NCBI GenBank assembly: GCA_947493175.1
Contig: CANLQD010000004.1
Span: 62,001-126,000 of the forward strand
Source of the DNA: an uncultured Flavobacteriaceae bacterium
GTDB lineage: Bacteria; Bacteroidota; Bacteroidia; Flavobacteriales; Flavobacteriaceae
Reading direction: 5' to 3'
DNA length: 64,000 bases
Position 1 is the first letter of the stretch, and the number at the start of each line of letters is the position of its first letter. The notes beneath the pieces were generated by a model. That model worked only from the letters and a program-made list of their open reading frames with translations, was not told where the DNA came from and made no database searches. Made by a program: the position numbers and the translations under genes. Positions 38,301 through 46,946 of the stretch are shown here, piece after piece.

Positions 38301-39563
38301 TGACAGGCCACAATCCGCAGGAGTGTTTAATACACCGGTTTGGTCCACATTGATTGTTGTAGAAGTCAACGGATCGGTATAGTTATAGAAAGGCAGCCCG
38401 TTTCTTCCTTTTCCGGGAAACGTGGAGCCGGTATCAATGGTGATTCCGGCAGCCGTATAGCTACAGGCAACTCCCAAAGCATTCGGATTCTCTATAATAT
38501 CTAACGACTTTCCAAGAAGCCTGGCTACATAGATTTTACCATCCGGACCTCTTTGAAGTCCTTGTATGCGCAACCCAGAAGGATCGGAGAAAACGATGCT
38601 TTCCGTAGCTAAAACGGCCGTATTGGATCCTGCACCCATGTCGAATTGTCGAACTTCCCTAGGGGTTGTTGTATACAATTTGCTACCATCCGGGGAAAAC
38701 TCCACCCCGTAGGTGGTGAAGTTAAGATTGCCAAAACTAATGGAAGCCACATTGGAGAGAACACCTGTACACTTATCAAAATCATAGAGTTCCAACATAG
38801 ACCTACCTTGAACAGCAACAGCCAATTTAGTACCGTCTGGCGAGAAGCGCATATAACCCGCATGATCAGATGCACCAGTAGGCCCGGTATTTCTATATGA
38901 GAAACCGATATCGGTAATTACAGGTGCCATCACTGTATTATTAGGGCCACATTGATGGGCGTAAAAACGATTGTTCTGCCATCCGTGCGTTAATAACCAC
39001 ATATCCGTACCATTGGCATGTGCGGTATAGGCGGCCTTTTCAGACGTTTTGGAATACATAAAGGTGTTTTTGGTGCTGGGCACAATATCGCCCAGCCCCC
39101 CATTTAAGGTCATGTCTATTACACTATAGTGAATGCCTTTATTGATACCGACAGGATTCGCATTGTACTCTGCATAATCGATTGAAAAAAGATAATATTG
39201 CTGTGCATTTCCTGGCATCGCAAAACAAACGGTCTGTGTAGTGGAAGGGTGTCCCGGAAGCCCGGTGCCGTTTGGCATGGGCGTATGGTTTCTGTTCCAG
39301 ACCGTTAATCCATCGGAATAGAACAACAGATCACCATTATTGTCCGATACGGAAACGGTTCCCTCAATGGACTCCATAGCATTGTTGTTCAACACCGTAG
39401 GGGGAGTGGTATTGAAATCCAAACCGGCTTGATCGCCAAAATACCAAATGCGGTTTGAATTTCCGGTTTGGCCCCATAGATGCATGTAGAAAAATGAGAA
39501 GCAGAGTGTAACGAATATGTACTTTTTCAGTATCGATGAATTCATAAACGTAGGTCTTAACAT
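35301..39563 (-). CDS. Large surface adhesin B with two beta-propeller-like regions and T9SS type B C-terminus
   Basis: A 1420-aa protein with a signal peptide (a second ATG at 39545 is possible). An N-terminal propeller-like domain starts IWYFGDQAGLDFN and contains repeats such as YMRFSPDGTKLA and VEFSPDGSKLY. A second copy starts NNWYFGRNAGITFN near residue 880. Between them are PKD/SprB-type units (SYSWTPATGLDDA) and a galactose-binding-like NLIPNASFE domain. The tail (ANTMTPNGDG, YNRWGNKVYE, GYISILR) is a T9SS type B sorting domain, more diverged than those of adhesins A and C. The gene is bracketed by the two nearly identical sprF genes. Confidence 0.87.
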   Translation of the reverse strand: MLRPTFMNSSILKKYIFVTLCFSFFYMHLWGQTGNSNRIWYFGDQAGLDFNTTPPTVLNNNAMESIEGTVSVSDNNGDLLFYSDGLTVWNRNHTPMPNGTGLPGHPSTTQTVCFAMPGNAQQYYLFSIDYAEYNANPVGINKGIHYSVIDMTLNGGLGDIVPSTKNTFMYSKTSEKAAYTAHANGTDMWLLTHGWQNNRFYAHQCGPNNTVMAPVITDIGFSYRNTGPTGASDHAGYMRFSPDGTKLAVAVQGRSMLELYDFDKCTGVLSNVASISFGNLNFTTYGVEFSPDGSKLYTTTPREVRQFDMGAGSNTAVLATESIVFSDPSGLRIQGLQRGPDGKIYVARLLGKSLDIIENPNALGVACSYTAAGITIDTGSTFPGKGRNGLPFYNYTDPLTSTTINVDQTGVLNTPADCGLSNGSIEGIVVTGISTTATFNWTDENGNFVDASLDILNLLPGTYTLGIEDGPCNVEQVIITVDEIGCTCTATIEAGPDVTINTGQSTQLEAIPTGGTPASYSWTPATGLDDATTANPTASPTVTTTYTVTADFGGGCTDTDTVTVNVNAPVPSCNDTNLIPNASFENYKSCPKLIKYNSGDELSDYAEDWFQATEGTSDFFNRCNTNFYEGSVPNHVLGNQEPRTGDGYAGFWAYDYLSGSAYREYLSVELDQTLEAGQEYEISFYISLAEESLFPGAVDQLGVWFSDASPNFSTTNYLESLGIVPQLLSPKGTFYEDTDAWMEVNLTYTAMGNETFLTIGNFFRRLDQVQGANGFSFTNSTDGYPKLKAYYFVDDISLKKTSVVSIDAGADVTINMGDSASLAATPTGGTPVSYAWTPTTGLDDANIANPTANPTVTTTYTVTADFGGGCTDTDEVIVTVSGSNPGTLPSCSSVNNNWYFGRNAGITFNNGAPEALTDGQIATDEGTAAISDADGNLLFYTDGVRVYDRNGDIMANGSNLQGGGSSAQSALIIPKPGSNNRFYVFTSEEAGNFKGLQYSEVDMTLNGGLGDISNVKNVQLVEKITEKMIAVPHSNGSDAWVLVHKWQSNEFLCFLVDASGVSTTPVVSALGDNLSILGKYGTMKANLDGTRIANTIIETGKVQLFDFDAGTGALSNVETLTGVFKPYGVEFSPNGRYLYVGEGGKLAEGSRLFQFDLAAGAITQIQASQVELINLPFSGGALQLGPDGKIYHAIFGAPALGVIENPDMAGLGASYVENGLDLAGNMSRLGLPAASLCIQSCTDIVFDDSGLSITSSDCETDTGSITGLTVTGINGNETYEWIDSDNTIVGTGPDLVDVGEGSYTLTVTEEDCINSIGPFTVEGCESELPDEGPVRVANTMTPNGDGANDMFYIEGIEAYPNNRLVIYNRWGNKVYESVGYDNDWYGTSNSSPLPVAVYYYQLNLGNNEQTTLEGYISILR

Positions 39564-39605
39564 ATTTTTTCTGTAAAAAAATCCGCTTGCTTCATTTTCA
39601 AGGTA

Positions 39606-40595
39606 TTACATGGAGTATTGAGGGCAGGCACATTGTTGGTTCCCGAAGGCAAAACGGTATCCCAATACGATTTCATGGGTGCCGGATTGCTGGGTGCTAA
39701 AATCGGAAAGGCCCCAGTCATAGGAATAGCTGATCAAAAAGCTTTCCGCCAACCGTACCCCGGCCATAAAGACCATCGCATCCTGATTTCGATAGGACAG
39801 CGCGCCCCAATATTTATTGTCATAGACCAGTTTGGTGCTCATGTCCCATTGTACGGGTGCCCCCGATACGCTTTTGACCAAAACCGAAGGAACGGCCTCC
39901 CAGACATCGTTCACGGGAATTCTTCCCCCTAACAGCAGGTTGTAGTTCCGTATAAAAGTGCCCGAGGTGTTCAGCACGCCATCCTCTACGGCATATGGGA
40001 TGTCGTTTTCCAGTAGGTGGTTTCCTGCGATACCACCGAAAAAGTAGTCCGAATAGATATAGATGCCCAAACTGGCATCGAAGTTGAGGCTCGAGGTATC
40101 CTGTACCAGCAGGTCGAACGGGTTTTCGACCAAAACGGCCTGGGAGGAATCATATTTGAACTGGGTCGCTCCCAAGAAGGTTCCCAAGGAGACCATCCAT
40201 TCGTTGGAAACCTTTAGGTGGTAGGCATAGCTACCGTAGAAACCACCTCTTTTGATCGGTCCCGTATCATCGGTATAGACAAAAGCACCGATTCCTTGAT
40301 GCGTATCCCCTTCCCGTACCGAAGATCGTGATGCCAAAAGATAGGTAGGGGTATTAAAACTAAAGGTAGCTGTTCGGGGGGCTCCCTCAAAACCCGTCCA
40401 CTGGTTTCGGTAGGCAGCGGTCAGTTCCAGATAGGATTCGACCCCGGTCATTCCCGGGTTGATCACCATTGGGTTTTGTAGGTATTGGGAGAACTGTGGG
40501 TTCTGTTGGCCTTTCATTGTTGAACAGAACATAATGATACCTAACAAGGTTAAGGATGATACGATTCGCATAAAGTAGGTTCGTTTAAAATGCAT
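39606..40595 (-). CDS. PorP/SprF family outer-membrane protein (copy 1)
   Basis: A 329-aa PorP/SprF protein. Its mature part is almost the same as copy 2 (differences Ala/Thr, Arg/Ile and Leu/Met), but its signal peptide is different (an ATG at 40571 gives MRIVSSLTLLGIIMF). It lies 27 bp after adhesin A and 42 bp before adhesin B, consistent with one operon in which each adhesin is accompanied by an SprF partner. Confidence 0.92.
   Translation of the reverse strand: MHFKRTYFMRIVSSLTLLGIIMFCSTMKGQQNPQFSQYLQNPMVINPGMTGVESYLELTAAYRNQWTGFEGAPRTATFSFNTPTYLLASRSSVREGDTHQGIGAFVYTDDTGPIKRGGFYGSYAYHLKVSNEWMVSLGTFLGATQFKYDSSQAVLVENPFDLLVQDTSSLNFDASLGIYIYSDYFFGGIAGNHLLENDIPYAVEDGVLNTSGTFIRNYNLLLGGRIPVNDVWEAVPSVLVKSVSGAPVQWDMSTKLVYDNKYWGALSYRNQDAMVFMAGVRLAESFLISYSYDWGLSDFSTQQSGTHEIVLGYRFAFGNQQCACPQYSM
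39607..40505. repeat. 899-bp direct repeat (sprF copy 1)
   Basis: Partner of 34302-35200 in the same orientation. Together the copies flank adhesin B. Confidence 0.92.
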
Positions 40596-40622
40596 GGGAA
40601 TGCCTTTAGGGTCTTTGGTCGA

Positions 40623-43600
40623 TTATTTTAAAATGGTGATATAGCCTTTATATAGGGTCTGTGCCTCATCCCCTAGGGACAACACATAATAATAAGTGGC
40701 CACTGGTAGATCGGTTCCCTGGTAGGTGCCGTACCAATCGTTGGAATAGCCCGTTCGTTCGTATATTTTGTTGCCCCAGCGGTTATAGATCTGCAGGAGA
40801 CTGTTAGGGTAGGCCCCTATGCCCTGGATATGGAACATATCGTTGGAGCCGTCGCCGTTCGGGGTCATGGTATTGGCGATTCGCACCGGGCCTTGTTCCG
40901 GGAGTTCCTCCTCACAGTCCGCCGGTTCGCCAATGGTATAAGGCCCCGCTATGGCCCTGCATCCCAGGGCATCGGTGACCTGCAGGGTATAGGTTCCCGC
41001 CGCGACCCCCTCGAGGTCCAGGGCGTTCCCTACGGTGGTGCCGTCGCTATCGCTCCAGCGAAAGACCGCTCCAACTTCTTCTCCAATATAGGTGATCCCG
41101 GTAATGCTTCCGGTGGTGCCCCCACAGGTGGTATCGGCGAGTCCGAGGGCCGCATCGTCGAGGTCCGGCGGCCCCGATTCGTTGACGGCAAAGGTGAGCG
41201 TGCGCTCGCAACCGGCACTTTCCGTAACGGTAAGGGTATAGCTTCCCAGACCTACATTGGCTAAGTCCAACAGGGTGCCGACTACCGTTCCGTTGGTATC
41301 GGTCCAGCGATAGTCCTCCGTGCCGGTAGCGCCGTTTACCAGGATACCGGTGATGCTGCCATCGTTCAGGCCACAGGTGGCCTCGGTGACGTTCCCTCCC
41401 GAGAGCATCAAGGGACAGGCGGGGTCGACCACGGTGACCGTTACCTGATCGGTGGCGGTACACCCGCCGCCGAAATCGGCCGTTACGGTATAGGTGGTGG
41501 TCATGGCGGGGCTGGCCGTGGGATCGGCGATGGTAGCATCGTCCAGGCCGGTGGCCGGGGTCCAAGTATAACTAATGGGGGTTCCGCCCGTGGGCAGGGC
41601 CTCCAACTGCGTGCTCTCCCCTGCATCGATGGTGACGTCGGGGCCGGCATCCAGGGTAACCGTACCCAAGGTTTCGGTTACCGAAACATCGTCTATAAAA
41701 TAATAGCTAATAATATCATTGTTGGTTCCTGGTTCTTGCTGGGCAACCTGTTGAGTGTCGTCTATGCTTCCATCATTGAAACGCCCGATCGTTAAAAACT
41801 CTTCGCCCCCTGAAGCCGTAAAAGTACCTGTTACTTCGACCCAACCACTCATATTGGTAATATTGGTGGTTGTCTCAACATTGGGAACGGCCTGGATCAT
41901 AGAAAATCCTATTCCCTGAACCTGAGTATCAGAAAAATAGGCTCCCAGAGATGTAGCTACCCTAGAAATATCGCTCAAAGAAACGTAAAAACGTACTGTA
42001 TATTCCATGTTGGCACTCAACGGATTTGCCAATTGTATGGTAATGTATTCGGCGTAATTATCGATTCCCGGATCATAGGTCAAGGTAGAATAAGTATAAA
42101 TTCCGGCATGATTGGTCCCTGTGCGGGATGCCTGTACGCTATTGGCCAATCTATATTCCTCGCCTACGGCAGTCATCAATGTTGAGGCCGCAGCACAGGG
42201 AGCGCTAATGATATCCGGGGTAGCCGGTGTTGCATTGAACCATCCTTCCGCAAAACACAAATTGTTGTGGTATTGCCATGTTGGATCGGTTGGATGGCAC
42301 CCCGGTCCCAAAGAGCTCCCCAAAGGACACCCGCTTAAGTTTTCAAAACTGGGATTGATTACCAGGTTCGTACCGGAGCAGTTCACTGGGGGACTATTCA
42401 CGTTAACCGTTACCATATCGGTATCGGTACACCCACCACCAAAATCGGCGGTCACCGTATAGGTGGTCGTTATCGTAGGGCTGGCCGTTGGGTTGGCTAG
42501 CGTAGCATCGTCCAATCCGGTGGCAGGGCTCCAGCTAAAGCTCACCGGGGTACCTCCAGTAGCAGTAGCCTGCAAAGTTGTCGTTTCTCCAGAATTTATG
42601 GTTACATCTATGCCGGCGTCAACGGTTGCCGTGCTTTGAAGTTCTTTAATAGAAACGTCATCTATAAAGTAAAATGCGTGTCCGGAAGGCAATCCAAACA
42701 TTAGATCTTCCGGGGCGTTATTATGAAAAGCCCCGACCGTAATAAAACGCTCCCCCCCCAATGCGGTATAGGTTTCTGATACCAAACCCCAACTTTGTTT
42801 GTTGTTAATAAAATTACCGGTTGGGGACACGACCTGTGGTGTTGCATTTAAGTAGTTCTGCCCCGCAGCATAAGTTACCGGTTCGGTAACCCCTAAATGT
42901 AAGCCCAGCGCATCCGACGCATAAACGGAAGTGTTGGATAAACTATATTTAAAGGAAACTTCGTATTGCTGTCCGGCAACCAGGGGTACCGCCAGTTCCG
43001 TGACCAAGTACTCTTTATTGCTTGTGCTCCCGGAAGTATAGGTATGAATCCCAGCAAAAGCATCTCCAGAAAAGGCATAGCGCCCACCTCTATAATTGGC
43101 ATTAGAACCCACATAATCTCCTGTAAAAGTAAAAGGGGCGCAGCCATTAAAATAATCCGGAGTTCCTATATTTGATCCTCCTGAAGGGATTGCCGACGGC
43201 GGTCTCCACCCGGTAGCATAGGTAAGTTGGTCGGAATCGTCCGGGCAAGGATTAAAAGTTTCAAAATCCGCATTGGAAACCAGCTCTGTCCCAAGACAGG
43301 ACTCGTTCACTATACAGCTTGGAATACCCTGCATAAAATCCCAAAGCATTTGAGCAGCACCTGTATTGGATTCTCCTGAAGTCAAGGGGTGGCCGGCTGT
43401 GTAATACTCCGCCGCTATCCCCAGTCTCCCACCAAAACCTGTGTCCCAAAAGGCTTGATACACGCCTACGCCAATAGCCAGGGCCACTGCGTCGTTTAAT
43501 GCCGCACCCGTCATTGCACCCCCGGTAGCAAAACTGACCCGCTCCGGAATGCAGGTAGATAAAGCTCCATCTACCAAAATAGCGGGAGACGTCTCGGTGA

Positions 43601-44048
43601 GTGTCTGGTTGTAAGTATTTAAGGTAATAGGGGGCTGGCTAATAGCCGCTAGTAATTCATTAACATTATTTTCCTGTAGCCCCTCTAGGCCGGGGCTTCC
43701 GGCCGTGGCCGGATCTATCTCAAAAAATAAATTTCCACCGCCCTGAAGGAAACCAACCAGGTCGATCATGAAAGCGGCATTAAAACTGGAGTAAATTCCC
43801 TGTACCATTACCAGGTCATACGACGCCAAGTTGGCCATACAGGCAGTAGGAGCAATATTGGTACCCGATCCACCGGAAACTTCGCAAATGGTAATGGTAT
43901 TGGTGCCTCCAAAAAGATCTTGAAAATTCTCAAAATGCTGATTGTCCGCAGCAGCGCCATTTACGGAAATGATTAAAACATTCTCCTGAGCGGTAACGGT
44001 ACCTAGGCAGATAAGCCCAAGGAACAACGCATACAAATAGTTTTTCAT
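40623..44048 (-). CDS. Large surface adhesin A with T9SS type B C-terminus
   Basis: A 1141-aa secreted protein. Signal peptide MKNYLYALFLGLICLGTVTA. The first 245 residues form a Rossmann-like domain (VLIISVNG, YDLVMVQGIYSS, GGNLFFEIDP) similar in pattern to GATase-like domains. Two galactose-binding-like domains follow (ELVSNADFE and NLVINPSFE), with SprB/PKD-type units between and after them. The GC-rich last third is nearly the same as in adhesin C and ends in the T9SS type B sorting domain. It is the first gene of the array and is divergent from the TPR histidine kinase. Confidence 0.85.
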   Translation of the reverse strand: MKNYLYALFLGLICLGTVTAQENVLIISVNGAAADNQHFENFQDLFGGTNTITICEVSGGSGTNIAPTACMANLASYDLVMVQGIYSSFNAAFMIDLVGFLQGGGNLFFEIDPATAGSPGLEGLQENNVNELLAAISQPPITLNTYNQTLTETSPAILVDGALSTCIPERVSFATGGAMTGAALNDAVALAIGVGVYQAFWDTGFGGRLGIAAEYYTAGHPLTSGESNTGAAQMLWDFMQGIPSCIVNESCLGTELVSNADFETFNPCPDDSDQLTYATGWRPPSAIPSGGSNIGTPDYFNGCAPFTFTGDYVGSNANYRGGRYAFSGDAFAGIHTYTSGSTSNKEYLVTELAVPLVAGQQYEVSFKYSLSNTSVYASDALGLHLGVTEPVTYAAGQNYLNATPQVVSPTGNFINNKQSWGLVSETYTALGGERFITVGAFHNNAPEDLMFGLPSGHAFYFIDDVSIKELQSTATVDAGIDVTINSGETTTLQATATGGTPVSFSWSPATGLDDATLANPTASPTITTTYTVTADFGGGCTDTDMVTVNVNSPPVNCSGTNLVINPSFENLSGCPLGSSLGPGCHPTDPTWQYHNNLCFAEGWFNATPATPDIISAPCAAASTLMTAVGEEYRLANSVQASRTGTNHAGIYTYSTLTYDPGIDNYAEYITIQLANPLSANMEYTVRFYVSLSDISRVATSLGAYFSDTQVQGIGFSMIQAVPNVETTTNITNMSGWVEVTGTFTASGGEEFLTIGRFNDGSIDDTQQVAQQEPGTNNDIISYYFIDDVSVTETLGTVTLDAGPDVTIDAGESTQLEALPTGGTPISYTWTPATGLDDATIADPTASPAMTTTYTVTADFGGGCTATDQVTVTVVDPACPLMLSGGNVTEATCGLNDGSITGILVNGATGTEDYRWTDTNGTVVGTLLDLANVGLGSYTLTVTESAGCERTLTFAVNESGPPDLDDAALGLADTTCGGTTGSITGITYIGEEVGAVFRWSDSDGTTVGNALDLEGVAAGTYTLQVTDALGCRAIAGPYTIGEPADCEEELPEQGPVRIANTMTPNGDGSNDMFHIQGIGAYPNSLLQIYNRWGNKIYERTGYSNDWYGTYQGTDLPVATYYYVLSLGDEAQTLYKGYITILK
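40628..41683. repeat. 1.06-kb GC-rich direct repeat (copy in adhesin A)
   Basis: Partner of 29600-30655. The match ends where the galactose-binding-like domains begin to differ. Confidence 0.88.
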
Positions 44049-44275
44049 GGATTTTGAATCCTTTTTAAAGTATTTACTGTACGCAATGCTTGGGTGTTAG
44101 TTAAACGAAGATTCGCTTGTCCTAGTATACAGCATCTCTTATTTCGATAAAAAGCATTATCTTATAAGTGGTTTCCTGCAACTCTTCATACCTGAAAATG
44201 TTTTATGGTACCGATTTTTTGTTAACTTCCATCCTTATAATAGGTTTTTTGAATTTTAATCAAACTGTCGCGCGC

Positions 44276-46441
44276 ATGTGGAAACGATACGGTTTCTTTT
44301 TTTGTGTACTGTTCTACATAGGTACATTTACCGCCCTTGGGTCCGAACCTGTTCCTGAAATTGAGGACATAGAGATGCTCCTTAAAAAAGGGGAGGAACT
44401 CCTTAGTAAAAATGGTACGGAGAAATTACTTGAAATCGATAGTCTCTTAGGTCGTTACAAGGATTTTGGGAATAAAAAAACGCAGATTCGATATTACCTC
44501 TTCAAAGGTGGACTCGCTCAGAAACTACGGCATATGGAAGTTTCCAAGAGCTACTATGATCAAGCATTTCTTTTGACCGAAAACGATGATTCAGGAAATA
44601 AGGCGATTGCCTGTTTTGGACTTTCGCGTTACTATCATTATAAAAATGACAATAAGCGCTATAAGGAGTATATGGAGAAATCGTTAAGGTATGCTAAAAT
44701 TGCCAAGGATACCTTTTGGATGTTACAATCGGCATTGGGCCTTGCACGTCTTTACGATCTCCAGAAAGATTTTGGTAAAACAAGGGAATACCTTTCAATA
44801 GGCATTGGAATTGATTCTACCAATAGTTCGGTTCGAATGAGAAGGGCCGATCTTTATTTTCGAAATCAGCGTTTTCGGGAAGGCATGGAAGACGTTTGGG
44901 AAGTGGTACTTGCAGATGAACACTTTGAGCGTGAAGTTACCATGTACGCGCTGTTCAGGGTTATTGAAACCCATATAAAAATGGGGAGCTATGAAAAGGC
45001 CCGTGAAATCATTGCCATTGTTTTGGACCATCCCGAAAAATACGACCCCAAAATTATTGCCTATTACACCATGTATCAGGGCCTATTGGAAAAGGAACAA
45101 AGGTTTTCTACCAAGGCATTGGAATCCTTTAAAAAAGCACTGCATCTTTACAAGGAAAGAGCGTTGCATATTAATATATTGACTCAAATGTTTCCTTTGG
45201 ACAAAGCGAATTGGTACAAGGGGTATGTGACCGATATGGTCGATTCCGGAGTATTGGTTCAGGAAGTACTAGGCACCGATATAGCCTGTGCTATCCATAT
45301 TGTTCTGCAAAGTCATAAAAGTGGAAGAGTGGAAAAGAGACAGGCAATTGATAATGCCTTTGCATTCTTAAACAAGCATCCCGAAGCATTGCTTTCGGTG
45401 AAGAGTTTGCTTTGGGAGTTAGTGCAAGAAAATACTAAAAACCTTTCCTATCGCAACGAGGCGTTTGAGCAACGTTTGCAACAGTTTCATGAGACACAAA
45501 AGACGGAAAAGCAGGCCATGGTAGAAACCTACGTTTACGTGAACAACAAAGTCTTTGGAAAACGATTGCATGAAAGTAAGCAGTTGATCCATGAAAAGGA
45601 AGGAATCATTGCGCAAGAAAAGAAAGCCAATACTATTTTTTACTGGGTCATCGCGGTGATGATAATCGTTTTGCTGGTCATCAGTTCATTGCTCATAAAG
45701 ATTTTTCTGGATCACAGAAAGATTAGAAAGCTCAACGAGGCCGTTCTTGCCAAAAATAAATCATTGGAGCATTATGGTAGGGAATACGAGCATTTACTGA
45801 TGATTTTGAGCCATCAGGTTAAAAAGCCTATCAATCAGCTTCATTACAGTCTTTCTGAACTGATTGAGCGTACTAAACCCTTAGATGATGCACATCTTGA
45901 TTTCATTCTTTCAACGATTACAGATCACTCAGCCGAACTTTCAAGCAGGGTAAAGATGATTCTGACTTTGATCAAGAACAGTTTAGACCAAAGGGAAATA
46001 GCAACCACCCGAATTCATCTTTATCAACTGATTCAAGATCGGTTAAAATTTTTTGAGCCCCATTTTAAACAACTGAACGTACGGTTCGATTTTAAGGTCA
46101 ACAAACGGCTCTATGTGGAAAACAACATCGAATCCTTATCTATTATTTTGGATAATCTTTTTGAAAATATTAAAAAGTATGGGGTGTCAGAGGATGTAAT
46201 CGCCATTGGTGCTCTGGAAACAGACGAGGGGGTCCTATTGGAAATTCGAAATGCTTTTTCAGAAAAATTACAAAGTCAACTCATTCAGCAGCCTTCAAGC
46301 CGAAAATCGATTCCCAGTTTTGGTTTGGGAAATACAATTATCAAAAACCTGTGCGAACGCTTGCAGATAAAGTTCGAGTTCATCCGGTCGAATCAGAAGT
46401 ATGCCACTCGACTGCTGTTTACCGGTGAAACCTCCTATTGA
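44276..46441 (+). CDS. TPR-containing membrane histidine kinase
   Basis: About 721 aa from the ATG at 44276, which begins a signal peptide (MWKRYGFFFCVLFYIG). Residues about 40-440 are helical TPR-like repeats predicted outside the membrane. A transmembrane helix lies at about 453-478 (FYWVIAVMIIVLLVISSLL). The kinase core follows: HisKA with His513 in SHQVKKP, N box DNLFENIKK, and G2 box FGLGNTI. The usual DxGxG box is degenerate. Such kinases in Bacteroidota often work with a LytTR regulator; one lies convergent at 46947-47693. The gene is divergent from the adhesin array, so adhesin control is a reasonable guess. Confidence 0.82.
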   Translation: MWKRYGFFFCVLFYIGTFTALGSEPVPEIEDIEMLLKKGEELLSKNGTEKLLEIDSLLGRYKDFGNKKTQIRYYLFKGGLAQKLRHMEVSKSYYDQAFLLTENDDSGNKAIACFGLSRYYHYKNDNKRYKEYMEKSLRYAKIAKDTFWMLQSALGLARLYDLQKDFGKTREYLSIGIGIDSTNSSVRMRRADLYFRNQRFREGMEDVWEVVLADEHFEREVTMYALFRVIETHIKMGSYEKAREIIAIVLDHPEKYDPKIIAYYTMYQGLLEKEQRFSTKALESFKKALHLYKERALHINILTQMFPLDKANWYKGYVTDMVDSGVLVQEVLGTDIACAIHIVLQSHKSGRVEKRQAIDNAFAFLNKHPEALLSVKSLLWELVQENTKNLSYRNEAFEQRLQQFHETQKTEKQAMVETYVYVNNKVFGKRLHESKQLIHEKEGIIAQEKKANTIFYWVIAVMIIVLLVISSLLIKIFLDHRKIRKLNEAVLAKNKSLEHYGREYEHLLMILSHQVKKPINQLHYSLSELIERTKPLDDAHLDFILSTITDHSAELSSRVKMILTLIKNSLDQREIATTRIHLYQLIQDRLKFFEPHFKQLNVRFDFKVNKRLYVENNIESLSIILDNLFENIKKYGVSEDVIAIGALETDEGVLLEIRNAFSEKLQSQLIQQPSSRKSIPSFGLGNTIIKNLCERLQIKFEFIRSNQKYATRLLFTGETSY

Positions 46442-46485
46442 CCGATTCGAATTTTTTGGAATTCAATTCAATCCCCAGACGAATT

Positions 46486-46525
46486 GCCTCTTACCCGATA
46501 ATCAAGGTTTAAATGCTCCAACGTA
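46486..46525. repeat. Short dispersed intergenic repeat (copy 1)
   Basis: About 40 bp that resembles 52911-52955. Shared core: CGATAATC, then TTTAAA and TGCTCC followed by ACG. Confidence 0.5.
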
Positions 46526-46917
46526 TACCTTTATATAGCCATTATGGCAGATGAGGTAGTTTACTTTATAAATAGTAGTGGTCAAACAGGGTATCGGAAC
46601 GCATAATGGACCAATTGTACGCTGCGGAATATATTGCTTTTATTCTCTAGAGGGTTTCACCGAATAATAAACCAACCTCTCCAAATAATAACAAAAAGTG
46701 GGCCTCTGCTATTTACACCTTTTCACCGTGCCCATAATATCGCATCTTTAACTTGTTAATTATTCATTGCGATTCGGTTCTGTGGAGTGCTGGATTGCAA
46801 ATATGCGCTTGGTCATTTTTGACCTAGTGCTTGGGAGGGTCATCGCATCGAAAGATGTCGATGGCCCGTGCTTTTATATGCGATTTGCTGTACTATCAGG
46901 AAAATTTCTTACAGAAA

Positions 46918-46935
46918 AGGATGTTTCTGCATCCT
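46918..46935 (-). terminator. Probable terminator of the LytTR regulator gene
   Basis: On the minus strand AGGATG-CAGAAA-CATCCT is followed by TTTTCTG, 12 bp past the stop codon. The stem is only 6 bp. Confidence 0.5.
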
Positions 46936-46946
46936 GTGAATGGTAA

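Larger units (their letters stand above)
46442..46946. other. 505-bp intergenic region between kinase and LytTR genes
   Basis: No credible gene. It contains a terminator-like hairpin for the LytTR gene (46918-46935), a short palindrome GGTCA-TTTT-TGACC near 46816, and one copy of a short dispersed repeat (46486-46525). Confidence 0.55.

Noticed and set aside
15673..44048. Possible SusC/SusD polysaccharide utilisation locus
   Set aside because: No TonB-dependent receptor or SusD-like lipoprotein is encoded in this stretch.
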